DNA of 13,522 bases from TMED13 sp042090305 (lineage in GTDB: Bacteria; Pseudomonadota; Alphaproteobacteria; Methylaequorales; Methylaequoraceae), in contig JBELJQ010000034.1 in the NCBI GenBank assembly GCA_042090305.1, forward strand, positions 1 through 13,522, in the 5' to 3' direction. The position numbers and the translations under genes are program-made. The notes beneath the pieces were generated by a model that saw nothing but the letters and a program-made list of their open reading frames with translations, ran no database searches and had not been told where the DNA came from. Positions 1 to 7,489 of this stretch are shown here, piece after piece; within the stretch, counting starts at the first letter, position 1; every line of letters starts with the position of its first letter.

Positions 1-243
1 GATTTTTGTATTGGTACGGGTGTCCAATATAGTATTAGAGAGTTTATTGAAAAAAACTATCTAGTCGAGGGTGATCTAAGGCGTGAGGTTTCCTCAAGAA
101 TAAAAAGACTTACAGACCTTGGTTGTTATCGTGGACTTAGACACAGAAAAAGGCTTCCTGTAAGAGGACAAAGAACTCACACTAACGCTAGAACTAGAAA
201 AGGAAAAGCAATTCCAATAGCAGGAAAGAAAAAAGCAATATAA
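1..243 (+). CDS. rpsM: 30S ribosomal protein uS13, C-terminal part (5' end outside window)
   Basis: This is the last 80 codons of ribosomal protein uS13, which sits in the head of the small subunit and contacts the large subunit and P-site tRNA. The reading frame opens at base 1 and closes with TAA at 241-243. Family hallmarks are clear: VEGDLRREV, then GCYRGLRHRK, then LPVRGQRTHTNARTRKGK and a lysine-rich tail. The first dozen residues (DFCIGTGVQYS) do not look like the usual acidic helix that precedes IR(E/D)xI in this family, although the frame is open and the rest aligns well. The stop overlaps the rpsK start as TAATG, which suggests translational coupling. The gene order rpsM-rpsK-rpoA-rplQ is the standard end of the bacterial alpha operon. 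Confidence 0.95.
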   Translation, partial: DFCIGTGVQYSIREFIEKNYLVEGDLRREVSSRIKRLTDLGCYRGLRHRKRLPVRGQRTHTNARTRKGKAIPIAGKKKAI

Positions 244-632
244 TGGTAACTAAAACTACTAAATCTAAGAAAAAATTAAAAAAGAATGTGGTTACTGGAA
301 CCGCTCACATAAGCTCTACCTTTAACAACACAATAATAACAATCACCGATACAACAGGCAATACTATATCGTGGTCATCATCAGGTAATAAAGGCTTTAA
401 GGGTTCACGAAAATCCACTCCTTTTGCAGCCCAGTTGGCAGCAGAGGAAGCAGGTAAAAAAGCAATGGAACATGGTATGAAGAATATAGAAGTGATTGTA
501 AAGGGTCCTGGAAATGGAAGAGAATCCGCTATAAGAGCTTTAAATTCAACTGGGTTAAACATTACAATTATTAAAGATATTACTCCAATTCCACATAACG
601 GCTGTAGGCCGTCAAAAAGAAGAAGAGTATAA
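243..632 (+). CDS. rpsK: 30S ribosomal protein uS11
   Basis: uS11 is a protein of the small-subunit platform, near the mRNA exit and the E site. The 129-residue length is normal. A basic N-terminus (residues 1-15) is followed by the conserved core, with GTAHISSTFNNTIITITD near residues 19-36, GFKGSRKSTPFAAQ, and the C-terminal TPIPHNGCRPSKRRRV. The usual CRPPKRRRV ending has serine in place of the second proline, a minor variant. The ATG overlaps the rpsM stop (TAATG), so ribosomes finishing rpsM probably reinitiate here. rpoA follows after 15 bases. Identification is secure from sequence and gene order. Confidence 0.98.
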   Translation: MVTKTTKSKKKLKKNVVTGTAHISSTFNNTIITITDTTGNTISWSSSGNKGFKGSRKSTPFAAQLAAEEAGKKAMEHGMKNIEVIVKGPGNGRESAIRALNSTGLNITIIKDITPIPHNGCRPSKRRRV

Positions 633-635
633 TTA

Positions 636-643
636 AAGGAAGG
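636..643 (+). promoter_or_regulatory. Shine-Dalgarno site fixing the GTG start of rpoA
   Basis: AAGGAAGG lies 4 bases before GTG at 648, in the 15-base gap after rpsK. It supports the GTG start over downstream ATG codons. It also shows that the organism uses anti-Shine-Dalgarno pairing, at least inside operons. Confidence 0.75.
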
Positions 644-647
644 TAAA

Positions 648-1667
648 GTGATCAACAAAAACTGGAAAGAACTAATCAAGCCTAAAAAAATAGAGTTTAT
701 TAAAGAAAATGAGGCCAGCGACGCTACATCTGCTGAGCTTGTTGCCGAACCATTAGAAAGGGGCTATGGACAAACTCTTGGAAATATGCTCAGAAGAGTT
801 ATGCTTTCTTCAATAAGAGGCGCCGCGGTTACCTCTATGAATATTGAGGGTGTAACTCATGAATTTTCTGCTATACCAGGCGTTAGGGAAGATGTAACAG
901 AAATCATTCTTAACATAAAACAGCTTGCACTAAAACTCAGTGATGTTGAATCAGCCAAGATTTATATTAAAGCTGATGGTCCAAAAGAGATTAAAGCTAG
1001 CGATATAGATTGCGGTGCCCACGTTGAGGTTTTAAACAAAGAACTTCACTTACTTACACTCGATTCAAAGGCTAAGATAAATATTACTCTCAATGTAGAG
1101 CAAGGAAAAGGTTATGTTCCTGCGCTTAAACACTCTGGAGATGTACCACTAGGTACAATTTTCATTGATTCTTTTTTTTCTCCTGTTAGAAGGGTTTCAT
1201 TTAGAGTTGAAAATTCGAGAGTTGGTCAAGTAACTGATTATGATAAGTTGATAATGAATATCGAAACTAATGGTTCTGTTTTCCCCGAAGACTCAGTTGC
1301 TTATGCTGCACGTATTATAGATGAACAATTAAAAATGTTTATCAATTTTGAGGAACCTGTTGAAGAAGTTGCAACACCAGTTGTTGAGGAGCCGTCTCTA
1401 AATGTAAATCTGCTTAGAAAGGTAGAAGAGTTAGAGTTATCAGTAAGATCTGCAAACTGTTTGAAAAATGATGAAATAATTTATATTGGTGATCTAGTCC
1501 AAAAAACTGAATCAGAAATGCTTAGAACTCCAAATTTTGGAAGAAAATCTCTCAATGAAATTAAGGAAATTTTATCAACAATGAACTTAGAACTTGGTAT
1601 GAAAATTGAGGGTTGGCCTCCTGAGAATATTGAAGAAATCAGAAGAAAGCTGGACGACCCTTACTAG
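648..1667 (+). CDS. rpoA: DNA-directed RNA polymerase subunit alpha
   Basis: RpoA dimerises to seed assembly of the core RNA polymerase, and its C-terminal domain contacts UP elements and activators. The 339-residue length is normal for alphaproteobacteria. The N-terminal domain (about 1-235) contains WKELIKP, the motif GYGQTLGNMLRRVMLSS with the conserved LRR, and the GVREDVTEII segment. A proline/glutamate/valine linker lies at about 237-250. The C-terminal domain (about 255-330) contains LELSVRSANCLKN and TPNFGRKSLNEIKEIL, the helix-hairpin-helix surface that binds DNA. The start is GTG at 648, chosen because a good Shine-Dalgarno sequence (AAGGAAGG, 636-643) lies 4 bases upstream and because the family begins MIxKNWxELIKP. 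It sits between rpsK and rplQ, 11 bases before the latter. Confidence 0.98.
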   Translation: MINKNWKELIKPKKIEFIKENEASDATSAELVAEPLERGYGQTLGNMLRRVMLSSIRGAAVTSMNIEGVTHEFSAIPGVREDVTEIILNIKQLALKLSDVESAKIYIKADGPKEIKASDIDCGAHVEVLNKELHLLTLDSKAKINITLNVEQGKGYVPALKHSGDVPLGTIFIDSFFSPVRRVSFRVENSRVGQVTDYDKLIMNIETNGSVFPEDSVAYAARIIDEQLKMFINFEEPVEEVATPVVEEPSLNVNLLRKVEELELSVRSANCLKNDEIIYIGDLVQKTESEMLRTPNFGRKSLNEIKEILSTMNLELGMKIEGWPPENIEEIRRKLDDPY

Positions 1668-1678
1668 AGGAAAAAACA

Positions 1679-2209
1679 ATGAGACATGGAATTTCAGGAA
1701 GAAAATTAAATAGAAAGTCAAGCCATAGAATTGCTTTACTAAAAAATCTTAGTAGATCCCTAATTATTAATGAGCAAATAGAAACAACACTTCCAAAAGC
1801 AAAAGATCTTAGACCATTTGTTGAGAAGATCCTTACAATGGGAAAATTAAATACACTTCACTCTAAACGGAAAGTTCTATCATACCTTGGAGAGCAAAGA
1901 CTAGTAAACAAAGTATTTGATGTTCTGGCCAAAAGATATGCAAAACGAAATGGAGGATATGTTAGAATAATTAAAGCCGGTAATAGATATGGTGACTCAG
2001 CCCCTATTGCTGTTATTGAGCTTGTTGAAAGAGATGTTGACGCTAAAGGCAAAATTGATAGGGAATTAGCTTTAAAGAAGTCAAACCAAGAATCAAGTAG
2101 TTCTCAGAGTCCGGAAATTAAACCAGAAAAGAATGATAATATAGGTAAAGAATCTTCTGAAGAACAAAAAAAAAGTATAAAATCTCAACCAAAAAATCAA
2201 GACAAATAA
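1679..2209 (+). CDS. rplQ: 50S ribosomal protein bL17 with long charged C-terminal tail
   Basis: bL17 is a large-subunit protein near the exit tunnel. Its N-terminus MRHGISGRKLNRKSSHR is almost universal in the family, and the core runs to about residue 119 (RDVDAKG). Core features include ETTLPKAKDLRPFVEK, NGGYVRI and the terminal IELVERD. The protein is 176 residues. Many bL17 proteins end near 120, and alphaproteobacterial ones commonly near 140. The extra tail (about 120-176) is low-complexity, rich in Ser, Lys, Glu, Gln and Asn, and probably disordered. A short purine-rich ribosome site (AGAGG, 1666-1670) overlaps the rpoA stop and precedes ATG at 1679. This is the last ribosomal gene of the operon; the next gene starts 15 bases after it with no terminator visible. 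Confidence 0.97.
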   Translation: MRHGISGRKLNRKSSHRIALLKNLSRSLIINEQIETTLPKAKDLRPFVEKILTMGKLNTLHSKRKVLSYLGEQRLVNKVFDVLAKRYAKRNGGYVRIIKAGNRYGDSAPIAVIELVERDVDAKGKIDRELALKKSNQESSSSQSPEIKPEKNDNIGKESSEEQKKSIKSQPKNQDK

Positions 2210-2224
2210 TCTAATTTAATCGAA

Positions 2225-3157
2225 ATGGTTAGCTATCATAATACTCCAACTAAATGGGATATTGATGATAGTTATGAAAATCAAAGAATAGATTACTTTT
2301 TAAAAAAAAAAATACCATCCCTAAGCTTTCCTAACATATGTATGCTCCTTCGCAAGGGAGTGGTTAGATTAAATAATAAAAAAGTAAAAAATAACTATCT
2401 TCTGAAAAAAGGAGATTCAATAAAATGTAACCTTTCGATAAATTTACAAAAAAATAGCGGAATAATTCTAGACAATCATATTAAAAGAAGTACAGAGGAG
2501 TTAGTGATTCACAAAGATCCCGACTATTTTATAATAAATAAACCTCCAGACTTAGCGGTGCAGGGTGGAACCAAAATCAAAAAAAATCTCGACTCAATGC
2601 TTTATGCATTGAATGATAAATTTAACGTAAAACCTCGCCTTGTTCACAGACTAGATAAAAAAACTAGTGGTATTTTAATAATAGCAAGAAACTTAGATTC
2701 AGCAAAATTTTTTGGAAATTTATTTAAAACAAGAACTATTGAGAAAAGTTACTTGGCTGTCGTTGATGGTATTATCAAAAAAAAATCTGGAATAATTGAT
2801 TCACCTATTCATTACAATGATAAGCAATATGAGGCTAAAACTAAATATTTATTATTAAAATCTTTAGACAACAAATCTTTATTAATTTTAAAACCAATAA
2901 CTGGAAGAAAACATCAAATAAGGAGACATCTTGCCCAAATAAGTCACCCAATTATTGGGGATAATAAATATAATGAATCTTTATATAATCAAAAATCTTG
3001 CAAAAAATTATTTTTACATTCTTTCTCAATTGACTTTAAGGATAAAAATAATGAAAGAAAATTTTTTGTTGCTAAACCTCCTGAGTATTTTATTGAATCC
3101 TTAAATTTTTTAGGGTTAAAAAACTTTATGGACATAAAAAAAGAAATTCAATTTTAG
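2225..3157 (+). CDS. RluA-family 23S rRNA pseudouridine synthase (RluC/RluD-like)
   Basis: This enzyme isomerises specific uridines to pseudouridine, most probably in 23S rRNA. The 310-residue protein has an S4 RNA-binding domain at about 17-75 and the RluA-type catalytic domain from about 95. The catalytic motif HRLDKKTSGILIIAR begins at residue 141, making Asp144 the nucleophile. Other family markers are IINKPPDLAVQGG (about 103-115), KPITGRKHQIRRHL (223-236) and HPIIGDNKYN (241-250). The N-terminal S4 domain fits RluC or RluD rather than RluA. RluC is the likelier of the two, but the target uridines cannot be read from sequence alone. An A11 run (2302-2312) lies inside the coding region near the start. 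No clear Shine-Dalgarno site precedes ATG 2225. It is probably cotranscribed from rplQ and is followed one base later by the ATP12-like gene. Confidence 0.9.
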   Translation: MVSYHNTPTKWDIDDSYENQRIDYFLKKKIPSLSFPNICMLLRKGVVRLNNKKVKNNYLLKKGDSIKCNLSINLQKNSGIILDNHIKRSTEELVIHKDPDYFIINKPPDLAVQGGTKIKKNLDSMLYALNDKFNVKPRLVHRLDKKTSGILIIARNLDSAKFFGNLFKTRTIEKSYLAVVDGIIKKKSGIIDSPIHYNDKQYEAKTKYLLLKSLDNKSLLILKPITGRKHQIRRHLAQISHPIIGDNKYNESLYNQKSCKKLFLHSFSIDFKDKNNERKFFVAKPPEYFIESLNFLGLKNFMDIKKEIQF

Positions 3158-3158
3158 T

Positions 3159-3824
3159 ATGCTTGAGTTTAAAAAAGATAATAATGAGTATTATTTTATC
3201 AAAGGAACAAGAAAATTTTGCACACCAAATGGTTATCCTCTAGTAGTTAATACAAAGAGACATGCAGAAATAATAATTAGAGATATCAATAATAAAAATA
3301 TTCAAAATGATCAAAATTCAATATTAAGTCTTACTCTATTCTCTTGTAACTTGTCAGAAAGTGATAAGAAAGATCTAAGAAATAAAATTATTAAAATACT
3401 TAGATATGATTACGTATTGTTTAGAGATTTTTCTGATGAATTGATATCAAAAAAAATGAATACAGAGTTTGATCCCTTCATTACTAAGTTCTCTGATATT
3501 TTTGAAATTAACTTTCAATTTAACAACAATATTTTCTTAAATAGTAAGGTTTCTATTTCACCTAAATTTAAGGCTTATTTAAAAAAGCTTAATAAATCTG
3601 AGGTTACGATCTTATACAAGCTTTCAAACTTAACAAATTCAATAATTCTTAGTTTTTTTTTCATGAAAAAAAAAATTAGCTGTAAAAGATTATTTAAATT
3701 GGTAAACATAGAGTATAATTATCAACAAAAAAGGTGGGGTGTTTTAGAGGAGCATAAATCAAATAGTGTTTTTTTGGAAAATGCTTTTTCAAATATTGAT
3801 TATTTTTTAAAAAATATGGCCTGA
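3159..3824 (+). CDS. ATP12-family F1-ATPase assembly chaperone (divergent)
   Basis: In mitochondria ATP12 binds the F1 alpha subunit during ATP synthase assembly; alphaproteobacteria carry homologues often annotated as ATP12 chaperones. This 221-residue protein is recognised from the order of weak but characteristic motifs. KFCTPNGYPLVV (19-30) corresponds to the KTP...PL(A/V)VP region. DYVLFR (84-89) corresponds to TDLLCYRA, and FDPFI (104-108) to WDPLL. SNLTNSIILSFFF (156-168) corresponds to LTGSLVLALAL, and QKRWGVLEEH (190-199) to the WG.D.EA box. The usual EW after the first block is replaced by RD, and the protein is short for the family. The gene is one base downstream of the pseudouridine synthase, a pairing seen in other alphaproteobacteria. 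It is very AT-rich and contains a perfect T9-CATG-A9 palindrome at 3653-3674. The family call is an inference from motif order. Confidence 0.7.
   Translation: MLEFKKDNNEYYFIKGTRKFCTPNGYPLVVNTKRHAEIIIRDINNKNIQNDQNSILSLTLFSCNLSESDKKDLRNKIIKILRYDYVLFRDFSDELISKKMNTEFDPFITKFSDIFEINFQFNNNIFLNSKVSISPKFKAYLKKLNKSEVTILYKLSNLTNSIILSFFFMKKKISCKRLFKLVNIEYNYQQKRWGVLEEHKSNSVFLENAFSNIDYFLKNMA
3653..3674. repeat. 22-bp perfect palindrome T9-CATG-A9 inside the ATP12-like gene
   Basis: Nine T, CATG, then ten A give a perfect 22-base palindrome that encodes part of the FFFMKKK stretch. The reading frame is intact through it. Paired homopolymers like this are prone to replication slippage and may form a weak hairpin. 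No function is implied. Confidence 0.9.
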
Positions 3825-3857
3825 AAACTATTATTATTAAAATTGAAGAAATAGATT

Positions 3858-5390
3858 ATGAGAGAAATACTAAAGAAATTAGATTCTAAAAGACAAAGAG
3901 CAATCGAGGGTGGTGGTATTGATAGACAAGGGAGCCAGCATAAAAAAGGTAAATTAACCGCCCGAGAAAGAATTGAAGTTTTGTTAGACGAAGGGACCTT
4001 TGAAGAATGGGATATGTTTGTTGAACATAGATGCTCAGAATTTGAAATGGATAAACAAAAGGTGCCTGGTGATGGAGTTGTCACAGGTTATGGAACAATC
4101 AATGGAAGACTAATATTTGTGTTTAGTCAAGACTTCACTGTATTTGGTGGTTCACTTTCTGAATCACATGCAGAAAAGATTTGTAAAATTATGGATAAAG
4201 CTTTACAGGTTGGTGCTCCAGTGATTGGTTTAAATGATTCTGGTGGTGCTAGAATACAAGAGGGTGTTGCCTCATTAGCAGGTTATGCTGAAGTTTTTCA
4301 AAGAAACGTACTTTCGTCTGGAGTAATTCCGCAAATATCAGTTATTATGGGGCCTTGTGCTGGGGGGGCGGTTTATAGTCCTGCTATGACAGACTTTATC
4401 TTTATGGTTCGTGATACTTCATATATGTTTGTTACTGGCCCTGATGTATTGAAAACTGTTACCCATGAAGAAGTAAGTCATGAAGAACTTGGTGGTGCCT
4501 CAACACATACTAAGCGTTCAGGCGTAGCTGACTCAGCTTTTGATAATGATGTGGAAGCGTTATTCCAACTCAGAAGGTTTATGGGTTTTCTTCCTTCATC
4601 TAATAAGGAATTACCACCTATGAGAAATTCTGATGATCCTGTTGATAGGTTAGAATTTTCTTTAGATACTTTAATCCCAGATAACCCAAATAAACCCTAT
4701 GACATGAAAGAGTTAATAACTAAGGTTGTAGACGATAGAGATTTTTTTGAGTTACAATCGGATTACGCTGCAAATATAATAACAGGTTTTGCAAGAATGT
4801 CAGGTTCTCCTGTCGGGATAGTTGCAAATCAACCGATGGTTTTAGCAGGCTGTTTAGATAATAATTCCTCGAGAAAAGCCGCTAGATTTGTAAGGTTCTG
4901 TGATTGTTTTAACATTCCAATTATTACTTTTGTTGATGTCCCTGGTTTCTTACCTGGAACATCTCAAGAATATAATGGAATAATCAAACACGGTGCTAAA
5001 TTATTATTTGCTTTTGCAGAAGCAACTGTTCCAAAAATTACTGTAATTACAAGAAAAGCATATGGTGGTGCTTATGATGTGATGAGTTCAAAGCATTTGA
5101 GAGGAGACGTGAATTATGCTTGGCCTCAGGCAGAGATAGCAGTTATGGGACCAAAAGGAGCAGTTGAAATAATTTTTAGGGGCGAGTTAGGTAATAAAGA
5201 AAAAATTGAGAAAAAAACAAATGAATACAGGGAAAAATTAGCCAATCCTTTTATTGCAGGTAGCAGAGGATTTATAGACGATGTAATAATGCCAAATACT
5301 ACTAGAAAAAGAATTTGCAGGTCACTTGAGATGTTAAAAAATAAAAAACTTAATAACCCGTGGAAGAAACACGATAATATTCCGTTGTAG
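3858..5390 (+). CDS. pccB: Propionyl-CoA carboxylase, beta (carboxyltransferase) subunit
   Basis: PccB transfers the carboxyl group from carboxybiotin on PccA to propionyl-CoA, giving methylmalonyl-CoA. This is an entry route for propionate, odd-chain fatty acids and branched-chain amino acids. The 510-residue length is typical. The N-terminal half holds GGGIDRQGSQHKKGKLTARER and the first crotonase-fold oxyanion region PCAGGAVYSPAM (about 166-177). The C-terminal half holds DVPGFLPGTSQE, the second oxyanion region AYGGAYDVM (about 401-409), and VNYAWPQAEIAVMG. That last motif matches propionyl-CoA carboxylases better than acetyl-CoA or methylcrotonyl-CoA carboxylases. A weak purine-rich site (GAAGAA, 3845-3850) precedes ATG 3858. 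pccA follows after 9 bases, so the two are one operon. No methylmalonyl-CoA epimerase or mutase lies in the window. Confidence 0.95.
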   Translation: MREILKKLDSKRQRAIEGGGIDRQGSQHKKGKLTARERIEVLLDEGTFEEWDMFVEHRCSEFEMDKQKVPGDGVVTGYGTINGRLIFVFSQDFTVFGGSLSESHAEKICKIMDKALQVGAPVIGLNDSGGARIQEGVASLAGYAEVFQRNVLSSGVIPQISVIMGPCAGGAVYSPAMTDFIFMVRDTSYMFVTGPDVLKTVTHEEVSHEELGGASTHTKRSGVADSAFDNDVEALFQLRRFMGFLPSSNKELPPMRNSDDPVDRLEFSLDTLIPDNPNKPYDMKELITKVVDDRDFFELQSDYAANIITGFARMSGSPVGIVANQPMVLAGCLDNNSSRKAARFVRFCDCFNIPIITFVDVPGFLPGTSQEYNGIIKHGAKLLFAFAEATVPKITVITRKAYGGAYDVMSSKHLRGDVNYAWPQAEIAVMGPKGAVEIIFRGELGNKEKIEKKTNEYREKLANPFIAGSRGFIDDVIMPNTTRKRICRSLEMLKNKKLNNPWKKHDNIPL

Positions 5391-5399
5391 GTTCAATCA

Positions 5400-7388
5400 A
5401 TGTTTAAAAAAATTCTTATTGCAAATAGAGGAGAGATTGCTTGCAGAGTCATAAGAACTGCCAAGATGATGGGTATAAAAACCGTTGCAATTTGCTCTGA
5501 TCCTGACATTAATTCGCCTCATGTTAATTTAGCTGACGAGTATTATAATATTAAAGGTAATACTTCAGCAGAAAGCTATCTTATAGTTGAGAAAATAATT
5601 GATGTTTTAAAAAAATCAAATGCAGATGCTGTTCATCCAGGTTATGGTTTTTTATCTGAGAATGTTAATTTCAGAGAAGAAGTACAAAAGGCTGGAAAAA
5701 TATTTATTGGACCACCAAGTCAAGCTATCTCATTAATGGGAGATAAGATAGAATCAAAGAAAATAGCAAAAACAGCTGGTGTTTCTGTTGTTCCTGGAGG
5801 TTTAGATATTATAAAAGATCTAGATCATGCAATTAAGGAAGCAAAAAAAATCGGCTTCCCATTGATGGTAAAAGCTTCAGCAGGGGGTGGAGGGAAAGGA
5901 ATGCGTATTGCCTTTAACGAGAATGAGTTAAAAGAAAATTTCAATTCAGCAATAAATGAGGCAAAAGCAAGTTTTGGTGATGACAGAGTTTTTATTGAAA
6001 AATTCATTGAGTTTCCAAAACACATAGAAATACAAGTTTTGGGCGATCAGTTTGGTAATTTTATTCATCTTGGTGAAAGAGAATGTAGTATTCAAAGAAG
6101 ACACCAAAAAGTAATAGAGGAAGCACCGAGCGATTTTGTAGATAATGAACTTAGAGAAAAAATGGTTAATCACGCATTAAAATTAGCTAAAGCCGTGAGC
6201 TATTATTCAGCTGGAACAGTTGAATTCGTTGTCGACAAAAACAAAAATTTTTACTTCTTAGAAATGAATACCAGGTTGCAGGTAGAACATCCAGTAACAG
6301 AACTAATTACCAATATAGATATAGTCGAGCAAATGATTAAAGTAGCTTTTGGAGAGAAATTATCTTTTAAGCAAAAAGATGTAAAATTTTCTGGTAATGC
6401 TATTGAGTGTAGAATATATGCTGAAGATTCAGCTAAAAACTTTTTACCATCAATTGGTAGATTAACACGTTATATTGAACCATCTGGTAAAAATGTACGA
6501 GTTGATTCCGGAGTAGTTGAGGGGTCAGAAATAAGTATGTTCTACGATCCCATGATTTCAAAACTATGTACTTTCACTAATTCAAGAAAAAATACCATCA
6601 AAGAAATGATTAACGCACTGGATAGATATTTAATTGAAGGTGTAAAAACTAATAAAGACTTCCTTTCTAATATATTACAGAATAAGAATTTTGAAAAAGG
6701 TAATTATTCAACATCTTTTATTGGTGAGAATTATAGGTCGGGATACGATTCGTTTAAAGTTGATATTATTGATAAAGAGAAAATTCATGCTGTAGCTGTT
6801 TTTGTAAACTATAAGTACCTTCTGAGAGCTGCATCAATTTCAAATCAACTTAAAGGTTTCAATAAAACAGTTGGGATGGAATGGTATGTAATTGATAATG
6901 GAAAAAATATTAATACTAAGATATCTTTTAATAACTTCAATAAGAGCTACGATATATATTTGGGAAAAAAATATGTCAATTTAAAAAGCAACTGGAATAT
7001 TGGACATCCACTATTCTCAGCAATTATAGACAATCACTTGTCATACTTTAGTATTAAGAGAAATGGACCCAAGTTTGAAATAAATCATAATGGATTTTCA
7101 TTGAATTTACTTGTTTTATCAAAAAAACACTCAGAACTTAATAAAATAATGATTCCAAGAAAAGAGGAAGATAAATCTAAATTGTTATTAGCACCAATGC
7201 CTGGGCTTCTTGTTTCACTACTAGTTAAAGAAAACCAAATCGTTGAAGAAAATCAGCCACTTGCAGTTATCGAAGCTATGAAAATGGAGAACATTATTAA
7301 ATCTGAGAAAAAAACAAAGATTAAAAAAATTAAATGTAATGAAGGTGATAGTTTGGAAGTTGATCAAATTATATTAGAGTTTGAATAA
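5400..7388 (+). CDS. pccA: Propionyl-CoA carboxylase, alpha subunit (biotin carboxylase plus biotin carrier)
   Basis: PccA carboxylates its own biotin with ATP and bicarbonate and passes the carboxyl group to PccB. The 662-residue protein starts with the biotin carboxylase signature KILIANRGEIACRVIRT. It has VHPGYGFLSEN (about 79-89), the ATP-grasp glycine loop KASAGGGGKGMRI (158-170), and the catalytic segment EMNTRLQVEHPVTE, with Glu288, Arg292 and Glu296 conserved. A less conserved middle part (about 450-590) fits the domain that docks the beta subunit. The C-terminal carrier domain has APMPG and the biotinylation motif EAMKMEN, with Lys628 as the biotin site, 35 residues from the end as expected. 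The start at 5400 has no Shine-Dalgarno site and probably depends on coupling to pccB 9 bases upstream. tRNA-Leu begins 2 bases after the stop. Confidence 0.95.
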   Translation: MFKKILIANRGEIACRVIRTAKMMGIKTVAICSDPDINSPHVNLADEYYNIKGNTSAESYLIVEKIIDVLKKSNADAVHPGYGFLSENVNFREEVQKAGKIFIGPPSQAISLMGDKIESKKIAKTAGVSVVPGGLDIIKDLDHAIKEAKKIGFPLMVKASAGGGGKGMRIAFNENELKENFNSAINEAKASFGDDRVFIEKFIEFPKHIEIQVLGDQFGNFIHLGERECSIQRRHQKVIEEAPSDFVDNELREKMVNHALKLAKAVSYYSAGTVEFVVDKNKNFYFLEMNTRLQVEHPVTELITNIDIVEQMIKVAFGEKLSFKQKDVKFSGNAIECRIYAEDSAKNFLPSIGRLTRYIEPSGKNVRVDSGVVEGSEISMFYDPMISKLCTFTNSRKNTIKEMINALDRYLIEGVKTNKDFLSNILQNKNFEKGNYSTSFIGENYRSGYDSFKVDIIDKEKIHAVAVFVNYKYLLRAASISNQLKGFNKTVGMEWYVIDNGKNINTKISFNNFNKSYDIYLGKKYVNLKSNWNIGHPLFSAIIDNHLSYFSIKRNGPKFEINHNGFSLNLLVLSKKHSELNKIMIPRKEEDKSKLLLAPMPGLLVSLLVKENQIVEENQPLAVIEAMKMENIIKSEKKTKIKKIKCNEGDSLEVDQIILEFE

Positions 7389-7390
7389 AT

Positions 7391-7478
7391 GCGGCCGTGG
7401 CGGAACTGGTAGACGCGCAACGTTGAGGGCGTTGTAGGTTTTTAACCTGTGGAAGTTCAAGTCTTCTCGGCCGCACCA
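7391..7478 (+). tRNA. tRNA-Leu(GAG)
   Basis: A class II tRNA with an encoded CCA end. The acceptor stem GCGGCCG (7391-7397) pairs perfectly with CGGCCGC (7468-7474), followed by A73 and CCA. The D arm contains the bacterial leucine pattern GGCGGAACUGGUAGACGCG. The anticodon stem CAACG/CGTTG flanks the loop TTGAGGG, so the anticodon is GAG (7425-7427), reading CUC and CUU. The long variable arm AGGTTTTTAACCT forms its own hairpin. The T arm carries GTTCAAGTC with one G-U pair. It begins 2 bases after pccA and ends 11 bases before the recombinase-like gene, so it is probably cut out of a longer pcc transcript. Confidence 0.96.
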
Positions 7479-7489
7479 GAACCTTTGTT

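Noticed and set aside
305..679. Open frame antisense to rpsK and rpoA
   Set aside because: It is a shadow of strongly conserved genes, with no family resemblance of its own.
3803..3814. TTTTTTAAAAAA palindrome as a terminator before pccB
   Set aside because: It lies within the last codons of the ATP12-like gene and has no GC stem, so it is unlikely to stop transcription.
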